DNA of 39,314 nt from RUG563 sp045590215 (GCA_045590215.1 JAZNQO010000030.1:1-39314); one strand, 5' to 3'. Counted from the stretch's first letter, positions 9,097-16,934 are shown. Notes: a model not told the origin generated them from the sequence alone. Translations and numbers: made by a program.

Positions 9097-9408
9097 TTGC
9101 TTTTATTGGTTGGGGTGAGCGCATCAGGCGAAAGGCAAAAGCTGAAAATTGACCCGGAAAATATGCAGGTAACCGTGGATGGCACGCCCTGCCGCCTGAC
9201 GGAGCAGGAATTTCAGCTGCTTTTTGTGCTGGCGAGCCATGCAAACCGTGTTCTCACAAGGGATGAACTGCTACGCACTGTCTGGGGCTTTGTAACGCCT
9301 GGCCCCACAAGAACGGTGGATGTGCATATCCAGCGGCTGCGGAAAAAAACCAATCTCTTGTGCATCGAAACCGTGCTGGGTAGGGGCTATCGCCTGTGCG
9401 GCAAATAA
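9097..9408 (+). CDS. Orphan OmpR/PhoB-type winged-helix regulator
   Basis: A 103-residue protein that is almost only a Trans_reg_C DNA-binding domain: LTEQEFQLLFVLASHANRVLTRDELLRTVWG, then TRTVDVHIQRLRKK and VLGRGYRL. The receiver domain normally found in front of it is absent, and no histidine kinase is nearby. TTG at 9097 is used as start because it follows AAGAGGCGAAAGCA and a stop codon in the same frame at 9076 limits extension. It may bind the TTTGTAATAT boxes in its own promoter and in that of the next gene. Confidence 0.75.
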   Translation: MLLLVGVSASGERQKLKIDPENMQVTVDGTPCRLTEQEFQLLFVLASHANRVLTRDELLRTVWGFVTPGPTRTVDVHIQRLRKKTNLLCIETVLGRGYRLCGK

Positions 9409-9434
9409 AATGTGACGAAATATTAAAAAACATG

Positions 9435-9463
9435 TTGACAAGTTAACAATTTTGTAATATTAT
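9435..9463 (+). promoter_or_regulatory. Promoter of the secreted PG-binding protein
   Basis: TTGACA (9435-9440), 17-bp spacer, TATTAT (9458-9463). TTTGTAATAT (9451-9460) overlaps the -10 and is identical to the boxes at 9042 and 9053. A start of transcription near 9470 makes the ATG at 9475 almost leaderless, which argues for the later ATG at 9502. Confidence 0.6.
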
Positions 9464-9501
9464 AGTATTGACCAATGAAAAACGAAAGCTGGTGTACAAA
9501 C

Positions 9502-10923
9502 ATGATGAAAGCAAAACGATGGATGATATACTTCGGTGTGCTGGTTCTTATGTGCCTTTGTATGCCGATGGCCTTTGCCGCCGAATATACAGGAACCGTC
9601 AATGAAAAAAAGGTTTATTTCCGGCTGGAGCCCAACACCAAATGCGATTACCAGTGGTTTTTCGATGAAGGCGATCGGGTGACGGTCAACGGCGTCTGCG
9701 GGAATTTTTACAGCGTTAAAGCAAACGGCGCAGAAGGCTATGTGATGAAGAAGTTTGTGGATCTGCCTTCCGGTGCCGAAAAGAAGCTGGATACCGTCAA
9801 GGGTACCGCCGCCAAGAAAGTGACCGCCGGCACATCTGCTCAAAGCGGCATCTCCAAGATTTCCGATATCACCGTCCCTGCTACCAGCCGTCCCGGCGAT
9901 AAGGGGCAGGATGTGAAATACCTGCAGCAGGCCTTGAAGCTGAAGGGCTTCTATTCCGGCTCCATTGACGGCGATTATGGCGAAAACACCAAAAAAGCTG
10001 TCACCGCTTTCCAGCAATCCATGAAGCTGTCCCGTGACGGTGTTGCAGGCCCGGCCACCATTCGAGCTCTTTTTGGCAAGAATCCGGCCTCCTCTTCCAA
10101 TAAGACAGAAACGGCAAAAGCCACCCCCAAGCCCACGGCCAAACCTACCGCCAAGCCCGTGGCTACGCCAAAGCCCGTTTCTTCCTCTTCCGGCATGAGC
10201 GGCATTTCCAAGATTTCCGATATCACCGTCCCTGCCACCAGCCGTCCCGGCGATAAGGGGCAGGATGTGAAATACCTGCAGCAGGCTTTGAAGCTGAAGG
10301 GCTTCTATTCCGGCTCCATTGACGGCGATTATGGCGAAAACACCAAAAAAGCTGTCACCGCTTTCCAGCAATCCATGAAGCTGTCCCGTGACGGCGTTGC
10401 AGGCCAGGCCACCATTCGAGCCCTCTTTGGCAAGAACCCGGCCTCCTCTTCCAATAAGACAGAAACGGCAAAAGCTACCCCCAAGCCTACGGCAAAGCCC
10501 ACCGCCAAGCCGCAGACCTATAAGACCGAACGGCTGGATTGGTTCAATGGCGGTGCCAATATCATCCCCCGTGGTGCAACCTTCCAGGTGAAGGATGTCA
10601 ATACCGGCAAGGTGTTCACCTGCCGCCGCTGGGCTGGTGCCAATCACCTCGACGCCGAACCCAAAACCAGCAGCGATACCGCCATCATGAAGGAAATCTA
10701 CGGCGGCAGCTGGAGCTGGAACCGCCGGGCTATCTTGGTCAAGTATAACGGCCATGTCTACGCCGCCTCCATGAACGGCATGCCCCACGGCACCTCCACC
10801 ATCAGCAATGGCTTCAACGGCCACTTCTGCATCCACTTCTACAAGAGCCGCACCCATGAAACCAACCGTGTGGATGAAGCGCATCAGAACGCTGTTTCCC
10901 GTGCCATGAACGCCACTTGGTAA
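9502..10923 (+). CDS. Secreted peptidoglycan-binding protein with SH3-like domain
   Basis: A 473-residue exported protein (482 if the ATG at 9475 is used). A signal peptide ends near PMAFAAEYTG. Then come an SH3-like domain (EKKVYFRLEPNT... to MKKFVDLP), two nearly identical PG_binding_1 domains (RPGDKGQDVKYLQQALKLKG, DGDYGENTKKAVTAFQQS), each followed by a Thr/Lys/Pro linker, and a C-terminal domain of about 125 residues with RRWAGANHLDAEP, NGMPHG and GHFCIHF. That last domain occurs in clostridial cell-wall proteins; its His/Cys pattern hints at an enzyme but I cannot assign an activity. It probably acts in the cell wall. The promoter shares a box with the upstream regulator gene. Confidence 0.8.
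   Translation: MMKAKRWMIYFGVLVLMCLCMPMAFAAEYTGTVNEKKVYFRLEPNTKCDYQWFFDEGDRVTVNGVCGNFYSVKANGAEGYVMKKFVDLPSGAEKKLDTVKGTAAKKVTAGTSAQSGISKISDITVPATSRPGDKGQDVKYLQQALKLKGFYSGSIDGDYGENTKKAVTAFQQSMKLSRDGVAGPATIRALFGKNPASSSNKTETAKATPKPTAKPTAKPVATPKPVSSSSGMSGISKISDITVPATSRPGDKGQDVKYLQQALKLKGFYSGSIDGDYGENTKKAVTAFQQSMKLSRDGVAGQATIRALFGKNPASSSNKTETAKATPKPTAKPTAKPQTYKTERLDWFNGGANIIPRGATFQVKDVNTGKVFTCRRWAGANHLDAEPKTSSDTAIMKEIYGGSWSWNRRAILVKYNGHVYAASMNGMPHGTSTISNGFNGHFCIHFYKSRTHETNRVDEAHQNAVSRAMNATW
9844..10158 (+). repeat. Internal repeat unit 1 (PG-binding domain plus linker)
   Basis: About 315 bp encoding one PG_binding_1 domain and its TAKATPKPTAKPTAKP linker. It is almost identical at DNA level to 10198-10512, offset by 354 bp; the few differences are mostly silent (one gives GPAT against GQAT). 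Confidence 0.9.
10198..10512 (+). repeat. Internal repeat unit 2
   Basis: Second copy of the 315-bp unit at 9844-10158. The 39 bp between them encode a Val/Pro/Ser linker present only once. Confidence 0.9.
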
Positions 10924-10948
10924 TTCGGCACAGAAAAAAACATACCAT

Positions 10949-10990
10949 GCAAAGGCATAATGGAATCCGTTCCCTTGTGCCTTTGCTTTT
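10949..10990 (+). terminator. Terminator after the PG-binding gene
   Basis: GCAAAGGCA (10949-10957) pairs with TGCCTTTGC (10978-10986), followed by TTTT. The loop contains a second small stem, GGAA/TTCC. Confidence 0.7.
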
Positions 10991-11014
10991 CCATTTCAAA
11001 TGAGGTGAACTGAA

Positions 11015-11506
11015 ATGCACATCGCTATCCGCCCTTGGCAGCAGAAGGATTTGCCAGCCATGATCGAAATCTGGAATGAAGTGGTGGAGGAGGGCATTGC
11101 CTTTCCGCAGCTGGAAAATCTTACCGCCGAAACAGCCCTTCCTTTCTTCGTTTCCCAAACCCATTCAGCCGTTGCCGAGAACACGGAAACGGGGGAGGTG
11201 CTGGGCCTTTATATCCTCCATCCTAATAATATCGGCCGCTGCGGCCATATTGGCAATGCCAGCTATGCTGTCCGCTTCCCCTTTCGTGGGCTACATATCG
11301 GCGAAAAGCTGGTGCAGGATAGCCTTAACCAAGCCAGGCTCTGCGGCTTTCGCCTCATGCAGTTCAATGCCGTGGTGGAAAGCAATCTCCACGCTCGCCA
11401 TCTCTATGAACGCCTCGGCTTTCAGCCCCTTGGCATCATCCCCGGCGGCTTCCTCATGAAAGACGGGCATTATGAAAACATCTGCCTGTATTATCACACA
11501 CTGTAA
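11015..11506 (+). CDS. GNAT-family N-acetyltransferase
   Basis: A 163-residue GNAT protein. The acetyl-CoA binding region is RFPFRGLHIGEKLVQDSL, in place of the usual Q/RxxGxG/A, followed by NAVVESNLHARHLYERLGFQPLG, the family's C-terminal signature. The substrate cannot be predicted. GAGGTGAACTGAA precedes the ATG. It is flanked upstream by a terminator, so it is probably transcribed alone. Confidence 0.88.
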   Translation: MHIAIRPWQQKDLPAMIEIWNEVVEEGIAFPQLENLTAETALPFFVSQTHSAVAENTETGEVLGLYILHPNNIGRCGHIGNASYAVRFPFRGLHIGEKLVQDSLNQARLCGFRLMQFNAVVESNLHARHLYERLGFQPLGIIPGGFLMKDGHYENICLYYHTL

Positions 11507-11562
11507 TCGGGGGCCCATGCCGCCCCCGAACCCCTACACCAGAGGCCGTGCCTCTGGACTCC
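11507..11562 (+). repeat. Extragenic bipartite palindrome, copy B
   Basis: Directly after the acetyltransferase stop: hairpin 1 TCGGGGGC (11507-11514)/GCCCCCGA (11522-11529), then ACCCCTACA, then hairpin 2 CCAGAGGC (11539-11546)/GCCTCTGG (11550-11557) and ACTCC. Same layout as copies A and C. Confidence 0.6.
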
Positions 11563-11661
11563 GCCTGGCGAAGAGGGAGCTTTTTCTGTCTATCTTGTGT
11601 GCGCCTGTTACTTTGGAAGAACTATAAAGATGTGCGCTTTCGGGCGCAGGGAAAACAGAAG

Positions 11662-11699
11662 AAGGCACGGGTAGAGTGTATTCTCGCCCGTGCCTTTTT
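11662..11699 (+). terminator. Intrinsic terminator
   Basis: AAGGCACGGG (11662-11671) and CCCGTGCCTT (11687-11696), then TTT. A GAG/CTC pair extends inside the loop. It is about 155 bp beyond the acetyltransferase stop. Confidence 0.75.
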
Positions 11700-11830
11700 A
11701 TCTGTTTTTCAGGATGCTTTGCATCCGGCTTGGCGGCGGAACGCCGGTGTGCCCGAATGCTGATTACTTTTCGTTGCTCTGCCAATCAGCGGCAGAACCT
11801 TTCGCAATATCCCATCGGCCTTTCCGCTAC

Positions 11831-11885
11831 TGGGAGCCAAAGGGTGAAATCCTTTGGTGGGGTATGGGGCAACGCCCCATTAAAC
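11831..11885 (-). repeat. Extragenic bipartite palindrome, copy C
   Basis: Read on the minus strand just after the epimerase stop: ATGGGGC/GCCCCAT hairpin (11864-11880), TACCCCA, then CCAAAGG/CCCTTTGG hairpin (11837-11857) and CTCCC. Same layout as copies A and B. Confidence 0.6.
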
Positions 11886-11900
11886 CCATTCGTTATCCCA

Positions 11901-12866
11901 TTACGCCCAATACATTTCGCCGGGGTCTTCAAACATGAGCACTTCCTGCAGGAAGCGGATGGCCTTGGAGAGGCCTTCTTCGCCGCTCATGAGGCCGTCT
12001 TCATGCTCGATGGAGATGGGGCCGTCATAGCCCACGGTGCGCAGGGCAGACATGATATCCTTCCATGTTTTCAGGTCATGACCGTATCCAACCGTGCGGA
12101 ACACCCAGGAACGATCCTTCACCTTGGAGAAATGTTTGGTGTCCAATACGCCGTTGGTTGCGATATTGTAGTTATCCAGAGCGGTGTCTTTTGCATGGAA
12201 GAAATAGATGGCGTCGCCCAGGGCCCGGATCGCCCGGACAGGGTCAATGCCCTGCCAGAAGAGGTGGCTGGGGTCGAAGTTTGCGCCCAGCACATTGCCC
12301 ACGGCATTGCGGATTTTCAGCATGGTTTCGGTATTGTACACGCAGAAGCCGGGGTGCATTTCAAAGGCAATCTTTTCAATGCCGTGATCCTTGGCAAAAG
12401 CGGAGGTCTTTTCCCAGTAGGGGATCAGCACGTCGTTCCATTGGTATTCCAAGATGTCCTGATATTCCGGAGGCCATGCACAGGTGACCCAGTTGGGCTG
12501 CAAATCCTGCTTGGAGCCGCCGGGGCAGCCGGAGAAGGTGACCACCCGATCCACGCCCAGCTTTTCGGCCAGCAGCACCGCATTCACAAAATCATCATGA
12601 TAGCCTTTCGCAATTTCGGGGATGGGATGAACGGCATTCCCGTGGGTGGAGAGGGCGGAAATGGTGAGGTTGTGCTTTTTGAAGGTATCCTTGAATTCCT
12701 GCAGCTTGCTTTCGTCGTTCAGCAGGATAGCAGGGTCGCAGTGCGCCTTGCCGGGATAGCCGCCGCAGCCCACTTCCACCTGTTGCACGCCACGGGCGGA
12801 AAGGAATTCCAGAGCCTTGTCCAAAGAACGATCCCCAAGAGCCACAGCCAAAACAGACAGTTTCAT
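11901..12866 (-). CDS. Sugar phosphate isomerase/epimerase (TIM barrel)
   Basis: A 321-residue cytoplasmic protein of the AP_endonuc_2/xylose-isomerase-like TIM barrel family (COG1082). Conserved stretches include GVQQVEVGCGGYPGK, NLTISALSTHGN, FEMHPGF (metal-ligand Glu and His), NFDPSHLFWQG and FFHAKDTALD. Members isomerise or epimerise sugars and inositols; the substrate is not evident. The start follows AGAGGAGGATTTTTCA. The mnmM-side gene upstream ends 22 bp before, so it may be the last gene of a leftward operon. Confidence 0.9.
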   Translation of the reverse strand: MKLSVLAVALGDRSLDKALEFLSARGVQQVEVGCGGYPGKAHCDPAILLNDESKLQEFKDTFKKHNLTISALSTHGNAVHPIPEIAKGYHDDFVNAVLLAEKLGVDRVVTFSGCPGGSKQDLQPNWVTCAWPPEYQDILEYQWNDVLIPYWEKTSAFAKDHGIEKIAFEMHPGFCVYNTETMLKIRNAVGNVLGANFDPSHLFWQGIDPVRAIRALGDAIYFFHAKDTALDNYNIATNGVLDTKHFSKVKDRSWVFRTVGYGHDLKTWKDIMSALRTVGYDGPISIEHEDGLMSGEEGLSKAIRFLQEVLMFEDPGEMYWA

Positions 12867-12888
12867 TGAAAAATCCTCCTCTATTGAA

Positions 12889-13455
12889 TTATTGTTTTTG
12901 AATCACGAAATTTTCCGGCGCACCGGGGCCGGCATTGATAAACCTCTGATGCAATACATTATACTGCTGCGGCGGCAAAGAAGCAAGAAAATTTGTCACT
13001 TCGCTTCTTTCTCTATCACCCTCCGCATGGCCGGGATAAGCACAAAGCAGCAGCACGCCGTGGGGTTTCAATAACATCAGTGCCTTTTCCAGCGCAATTC
13101 TGGTGGTTTCCCACAGCGTTGTCACGCTTTTATCGCCGCCGGGCAGCCAGCCAAGGTTAAACACAATGGCGGAAACATCTGTCACCCCGGCTTCATCCAT
13201 GTGCTCATGTCCCTTATGATACAGGACGGCTCTTTCCGCCATCCGGGCGTCTTCCAGCCGCTTCTTTGTGTTTTCCACGGCGGCAGCCTGTACATCGAAA
13301 GCAATTACTCTCCCATTTTCGCCAACCAATTCGCAAAGATACAGCGTGTCATGGCCGTTGCCCATGGTGGCGTCAATGACGGTATCGCCCTTTTGCACTG
13401 CTTCTTTCAAAATGTCTGCCGAAAGATACCGGGCAGACCGCAACAGATATGCCAT
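12889..13455 (-). CDS. mnmM: tRNA 5-aminomethyl-2-thiouridine-34 methyltransferase MnmM (YtqB family)
   Basis: A 188-residue class I SAM-dependent methyltransferase of the rRNA_methylase/YtqB family. It has the SAM loop DATMGNGHDT at 28-37, FDVQ at the end of beta-2, and the family-specific FNLGWLPGGDKSV. Members of this family methylate nm5s2U34 to mnm5s2U34 in tRNAs in organisms lacking the MnmC methyl domain. It lies in a tight leftward run: the upstream DUF3877-like gene ends 11 bp before it. Confidence 0.85.
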   Translation of the reverse strand: MAYLLRSARYLSADILKEAVQKGDTVIDATMGNGHDTLYLCELVGENGRVIAFDVQAAAVENTKKRLEDARMAERAVLYHKGHEHMDEAGVTDVSAIVFNLGWLPGGDKSVTTLWETTRIALEKALMLLKPHGVLLLCAYPGHAEGDRERSEVTNFLASLPPQQYNVLHQRFINAGPGAPENFVIQKQ

Positions 13456-13466
13456 TGTTCCCTCCG

Positions 13467-13994
13467 TCAGTAGCCAAAGTCCCGGTAATCGCCGGGGAGG
13501 AAGCGGTGATAGCGGATGTCAAAGCCATCATCCTGAAAACAATAGTAATACTTGTCCGGCCCGTTTTTGAAATACATCAGCGTATCAAATTCCTCGCTGT
13601 TCATAGGCTGAACGATGGTTTCGCCGTTCGCTCGGAAAAGCGTTTCGATATCATCCATCTTGCAGCCGGGGCGCACAATCAGCCCCACCAATTGCCGGAT
13701 GAACGCATTTTCCGGGGTATGCTCATACACCCATTTTACCCCTTCTGCCGGGATGTGAAAGCAAAAACGGTCTTCCGAAAGGGTATAGCGAAGATGGCCG
13801 AGGCCATCCCCGGCATTTTCCGAAAAGCCCTGCAAAATCTCTTCCATTTCGGAAACAGTGCAGCTTTTTTCAAGGATGTGGCACAGGGAAGAGAGGGGAT
13901 AATACAGCCGGATTTCTTTTTCGTCAAAGCCCAGCTTGGCTTGCTCCTCCCAAATCTGATCCATAATATTTTCTTTCAAAGCGGTATACGGCAT
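13467..13994 (-). CDS. DUF3877-like hypothetical protein
   Basis: A 175-residue soluble protein of unknown function, resembling DUF3877 (IRLYYPLSSLCHIL near the N-terminus, RFCFHIPAEGVKWVYEH in the middle). It is rich in acidic and aromatic residues and has no signal or membrane segment. Its ATG directly abuts the TAA of rarA (CGGAGGAAATAAATG), and the gene is followed closely by mnmM, so it belongs to the same transcription unit. The family name is recalled from its sequence pattern and not certain. Confidence 0.7.
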   Translation of the reverse strand: MPYTALKENIMDQIWEEQAKLGFDEKEIRLYYPLSSLCHILEKSCTVSEMEEILQGFSENAGDGLGHLRYTLSEDRFCFHIPAEGVKWVYEHTPENAFIRQLVGLIVRPGCKMDDIETLFRANGETIVQPMNSEEFDTLMYFKNGPDKYYYCFQDDGFDIRYHRFLPGDYRDFGY

Positions 13995-15284
13995 TTATTT
14001 CCTCCGCATCATTTTGGCTTCATGTCCCTGATCGCTGGGGGTGTAATACTGTACATGCAGGGCTTCATCCGGCAGATACTGCTGCTCCACCCAATGGCCG
14101 GGATAATTGTGGGGGTATTTATATTCCTCCGTGGTTTTGCTGCCCACACGCTCGCTGCCGGCGTAATGATTATCTCGCAAATGCGCCGGAACGGTTCCAT
14201 AGCCGCCTTTTGCTGCATCCGCTACTGCCGCATCAATGGCAGCGGAAACGCTGTTGGATTTGGGACTGGTGCACACCGCCAGAATAGCCTGCGCCAAAGG
14301 CAGCCTTGCTTCCGGCATGCCCATCTGCTCCAAAGCCTGCCCGGCGGCAACGGCTTGCAGCATGGCCACGGGATTGGCAAGCCCCACATCCTCACTGGCG
14401 TGGGCAATGATCCGCCGGGACAGCATCCGGGGATCCGCCCCGGCATAAAGCAGCCTCGAAAACCATAAAAGGGCTGCATCGCAATCACCGCCCCGCATGG
14501 ACTTGCAAAAGGCGGACAGCATATCGTAAAACAGCGTATCGTCGCACCGCAGCTGCGGCTTTTGGATGCTTTCTTCGGCGATGGGGAGGGTGATGTGAAT
14601 CTGGCCGTTTTCGGTGGGCGTGGTCAGCACCGCCAATTCCAGCGCATTCAGTGCTGTGCGCACATCGCCCCCGGCCACGTGGGACAGATGATGCAGTGCA
14701 TCTTCGTCAATCGTTGCGTTCATGTGGCCAAGCCCCCGATCTTTATCGGAAAGGGCACGCAGCATGGCCTGCTCCACATCCGTCTGGGTCAGTGGCTCAA
14801 AGGCAAACACTCGGCACCGGCTCACGATAGCCGGGGTCATGGAAATCATGGGGTTTTCTGTGGTGGAGCCGATGAAGCGAATCAGGCCGCTTTCCATAGC
14901 CGGCAGGATGGAGTCCGATTGCGCCTTGCTCCAGCGGTGACATTCATCCAATAAAAGATAAGTCGGTTGGCCAAACATGGCACGACGCTCCGCCGCCTGT
15001 TTCAGTTCTTCCCGCACGTCCGCAACGCCGCTGATGACGGCGTTCATTTTGATGAAGGCGGCGTTTGTCTGCGCTGCAATAATCCCGGCCAGCGTGGTTT
15101 TGCCGCAGCCGGGCGGGCCATAGAAAATGCAGGAGGTCAGCCTGTCTGCCTCAATGGCCCGGCGCAGCAGCTTACCTGGGCCTATAATATGCCGCTGGCC
15201 GTAAAATTCGTCCAGCGTCTTTGGACGCATCCTGTCTGCCAGCGGTGCATTTTTCTGTTCGTTTTGCTGAAAAAGCGTCATCAT
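13995..15284 (-). CDS. rarA: Replication-associated recombination protein RarA
   Basis: A 429-residue AAA+ ATPase of the RarA/MgsA/WRNIP1 family. It has LADRMRPKTLDEFYGQ at the N-terminus, Walker A GPPGCGKTT at 56-64, a Walker B region LLLDECHRW, the arginine-finger region STTENP, and a C-terminal tetramerisation domain (SVSAAIDAAVADAAKGGYGTVP, LRDNHY). It acts at stalled forks together with single-strand binding protein. It overlaps the upstream nitroreductase by 4 bp (ATGA). Confidence 0.96.
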   Translation of the reverse strand: MMTLFQQNEQKNAPLADRMRPKTLDEFYGQRHIIGPGKLLRRAIEADRLTSCIFYGPPGCGKTTLAGIIAAQTNAAFIKMNAVISGVADVREELKQAAERRAMFGQPTYLLLDECHRWSKAQSDSILPAMESGLIRFIGSTTENPMISMTPAIVSRCRVFAFEPLTQTDVEQAMLRALSDKDRGLGHMNATIDEDALHHLSHVAGGDVRTALNALELAVLTTPTENGQIHITLPIAEESIQKPQLRCDDTLFYDMLSAFCKSMRGGDCDAALLWFSRLLYAGADPRMLSRRIIAHASEDVGLANPVAMLQAVAAGQALEQMGMPEARLPLAQAILAVCTSPKSNSVSAAIDAAVADAAKGGYGTVPAHLRDNHYAGSERVGSKTTEEYKYPHNYPGHWVEQQYLPDEALHVQYYTPSDQGHEAKMMRRK

Positions 15285-16033
15285 AGCCGATCCTCGGAAA
15301 GCAGGCTGGCTACATAGGGCTTATCCTCCCAGCGGAGGATATGTTCCTTTTCTTCCAGCCCAAGGCTCATGTGCAAAAGGGCAATGCCCATATCCAGCTT
15401 CGTGCCCAGCCCCTTCTTTTTCAATACCAGCGTGCGCCCGGCAAAGGCCATGCGCCAAGGCTGAAGATTGATAGCCGAAGGCGCATTGCGCACACATTCG
15501 GCGGCATTATAGGCCCACAGCGGCCAATCGGTAGGGTTGCCGTTGCAGATGGCGGTGAGCTTCTTGCGCTTGCGTTTGGGCATGGGGCAGTCAAAGGTGC
15601 CGAAGGGAATCACGGCCAGCACCTTTTCAGTTGGGCTGAGTGCAGCCTTCACGCCGCTTTTTTTGAAAGACCCGATCCAGCATCCGCCAAGCCCCAGCGA
15701 AAAAATTTCCAGCATAAATGCTTCGCCGCTGATACCGGCGTGATAAAAGGCATTCGGCACGCTTTCATCCGCAATCACGGCGGCATATTGACCGGTGCCC
15801 GTAATGGGGGAAACGCCGGGAAGCTTGCGATACAAATCCTGCTCCTGTGCATCGTCAATCACAATGCGCACGCCATCCAACGCCACCTTTTCGGCAGCGT
15901 AAAGCAGAGCCGTTTTTCTGGCGGCATCCGCTTCCCCCGAAAAGGTGCGCACGCTGAACCGCTGGGAAGCGGCCTGCAAAAAGCGTGCCCGCTGGGCGGC
16001 GGAATAAAAGCCCGTCAGCGCACAGTTTTCCAT
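15281..16033 (-). CDS. Nitroreductase family protein
   Basis: A 250-residue flavin-type protein of the TM1586-like nitroreductase group. It begins with an RFSVRTFSG region (FMN phosphate contacts), has GISGEAFMLEIFSLGLGGCWIGSFKK in the middle and a second half-domain NAPSAINLQPWRMAF. This duplicated arrangement is typical of the putative TM nitroreductase family; the reaction is unknown. It is the first gene of the leftward run nitroreductase-rarA-DUF3877-mnmM-epimerase, transcribed away from sigK. Confidence 0.85.
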   Translation of the reverse strand: MENCALTGFYSAAQRARFLQAASQRFSVRTFSGEADAARKTALLYAAEKVALDGVRIVIDDAQEQDLYRKLPGVSPITGTGQYAAVIADESVPNAFYHAGISGEAFMLEIFSLGLGGCWIGSFKKSGVKAALSPTEKVLAVIPFGTFDCPMPKRKRKKLTAICNGNPTDWPLWAYNAAECVRNAPSAINLQPWRMAFAGRTLVLKKKGLGTKLDMGIALLHMSLGLEEKEHILRWEDKPYVASLLSEDRL

Positions 16034-16217
16034 AAAATTCGCTCCTAATCATCATCAAAAAATCCGTATAAACCTTCATATGCGTCATTGTTTAGTGTAT
16101 CACGACAGCTGGTTATCGTCAACCTTTTCCGCACCAGAATGCACCAAACTTTTCTCTGAACTGGACATGCAAGGAACGCCCTTTTTCTGCATACCCCTCC
16201 ATACAGGAGGTGGCAAA

Positions 16218-16853
16218 ATGCTTTCTTTTTTGCTTTGGCTGTTTCGGGATGCGCTGTTCTTTTTCGGCATGCTGTCAGGCAGCGGCAGCAGCTTTCCAAA
16301 GCCCCTGTCCCGTGAGGAAGAAAAACAGCAAATCGAAAACATGCAAAAGGGGGATGACGAAGCCCGGCAAACCCTCATCACCCATAACTTGCGGCTGGTT
16401 TCCCATATTGCCAACAAATATACCGTGCCCGGCTATACCAAGGAAGACCTGGTTTCCGTGGGAGCCCTTGGGCTTGTGAAGGCCGTCAATACCTTTAAGC
16501 CTGAAACCGGCTCCCAGCTGGGCACATACGCCGCCCGGTGCATCGAAAATGAAATATTGATGCTGCTGCGGGCCTCGAAAAAGTATAAGGGCGAAGTATC
16601 CCTTACCGACCCCATCGGCACCGACGGCGAAGGCAACGACCTTTCTTTTTTAGATATTCTGGGTACGCCGCCGGACGAACTGGAAGAGCAGGTGCTCCAC
16701 CGCCTGAACATGGAAAAGGTGCGCCGCCTCATCGGGAAACTGCCAAAGCGTGAACGGCTGGTGATTGAAATGCGCTATGGGCTTCTGGATGGCAAAATGC
16801 ACCCCCAGCATGAAGTGGCAAAGCTGCTTGGCATTTCCAGGTCGTATGTATAG
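16218..16853 (+). pseudogene. sigK: Sporulation sigma factor K, N-terminal part (3' end missing)
   Basis: The 211 residues match SigK: a hydrophobic pro-sequence (LSFLLWLFRDALFFFGML), then FPKPLSREEEK, HNLRLVSHIANKY (region 2.1-2.2), YAARCIENEILM, SLTDPIGTDGEG and region 4 up to HEVAKLLGISRSYV, where TAG ends the frame. Bacillus subtilis SigK continues SRIEKRALMKM from this point, so the last part of region 4.2 is lost in the middle of the DNA-binding helix-turn-helix. None of the other frames restores it. The start follows AGGAGGTGGCAAA. In several spore formers sigK is split by an intervening element (skin) removed in the mother cell; that, or a dead gene, explains the break. The C-terminal piece is not in this window. 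Confidence 0.9.
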
Positions 16854-16873
16854 CACCGCCATTATTGTAAACG

Positions 16874-16906
16874 ATGCCCGAAGGCTAAGAAGAAGCCTTC
16901 GGGCAT
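16874..16906. terminator. Hairpin between sigK and the OLD gene
   Basis: ATGCCCGAAGGCT (16874-16886) and AGCCTTCGGGCAT (16894-16906) form a perfect 13-bp stem with a 7-nt loop. It lies between convergent genes and may end both transcripts, though neither side has a long T-run. Its right arm is part of the 24-bp direct repeat at 16892. Confidence 0.5.
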
Positions 16907-16915
16907 TGGTGTTTA
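16892..16915. repeat. 24-bp direct repeat, left copy
   Basis: A 24-bp sequence beginning GAAGCCTTCGGGCA and ending TTGGTGTTTA is repeated exactly at 19777-19800. Similarity resumes 11-13 bp later with GCG(A/G)CCATTCATC (16927 and 19814). The two copies bracket the Fic and OLD genes. Confidence 0.85.
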
Positions 16916-16934
16916 GAAGAAAAGAAGCGACCAT

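Larger units (their letters stand above)
11563..11900. other. Intergenic region between convergent genes
   Basis: No gene recognised in the space between the acetyltransferase and the epimerase. It holds a plus-strand terminator (11662-11699) and extragenic palindrome copy C (11831-11885). A short stretch ending at 11640 has no recognisable coding features. Confidence 0.5.

Noticed and set aside
9460..10884. Long open frame on the minus strand across the PG-binding gene
   Set aside because: It mirrors the internal repeat of the plus-strand gene, is low-complexity Gly/Ala/Leu sequence and has no start signals.
16160..16200. SigE-type promoter before sigK (GACATG and CATACCCC)
   Set aside because: Few matches to the consensus and a spacer of about 18 bp where 13-15 is expected.
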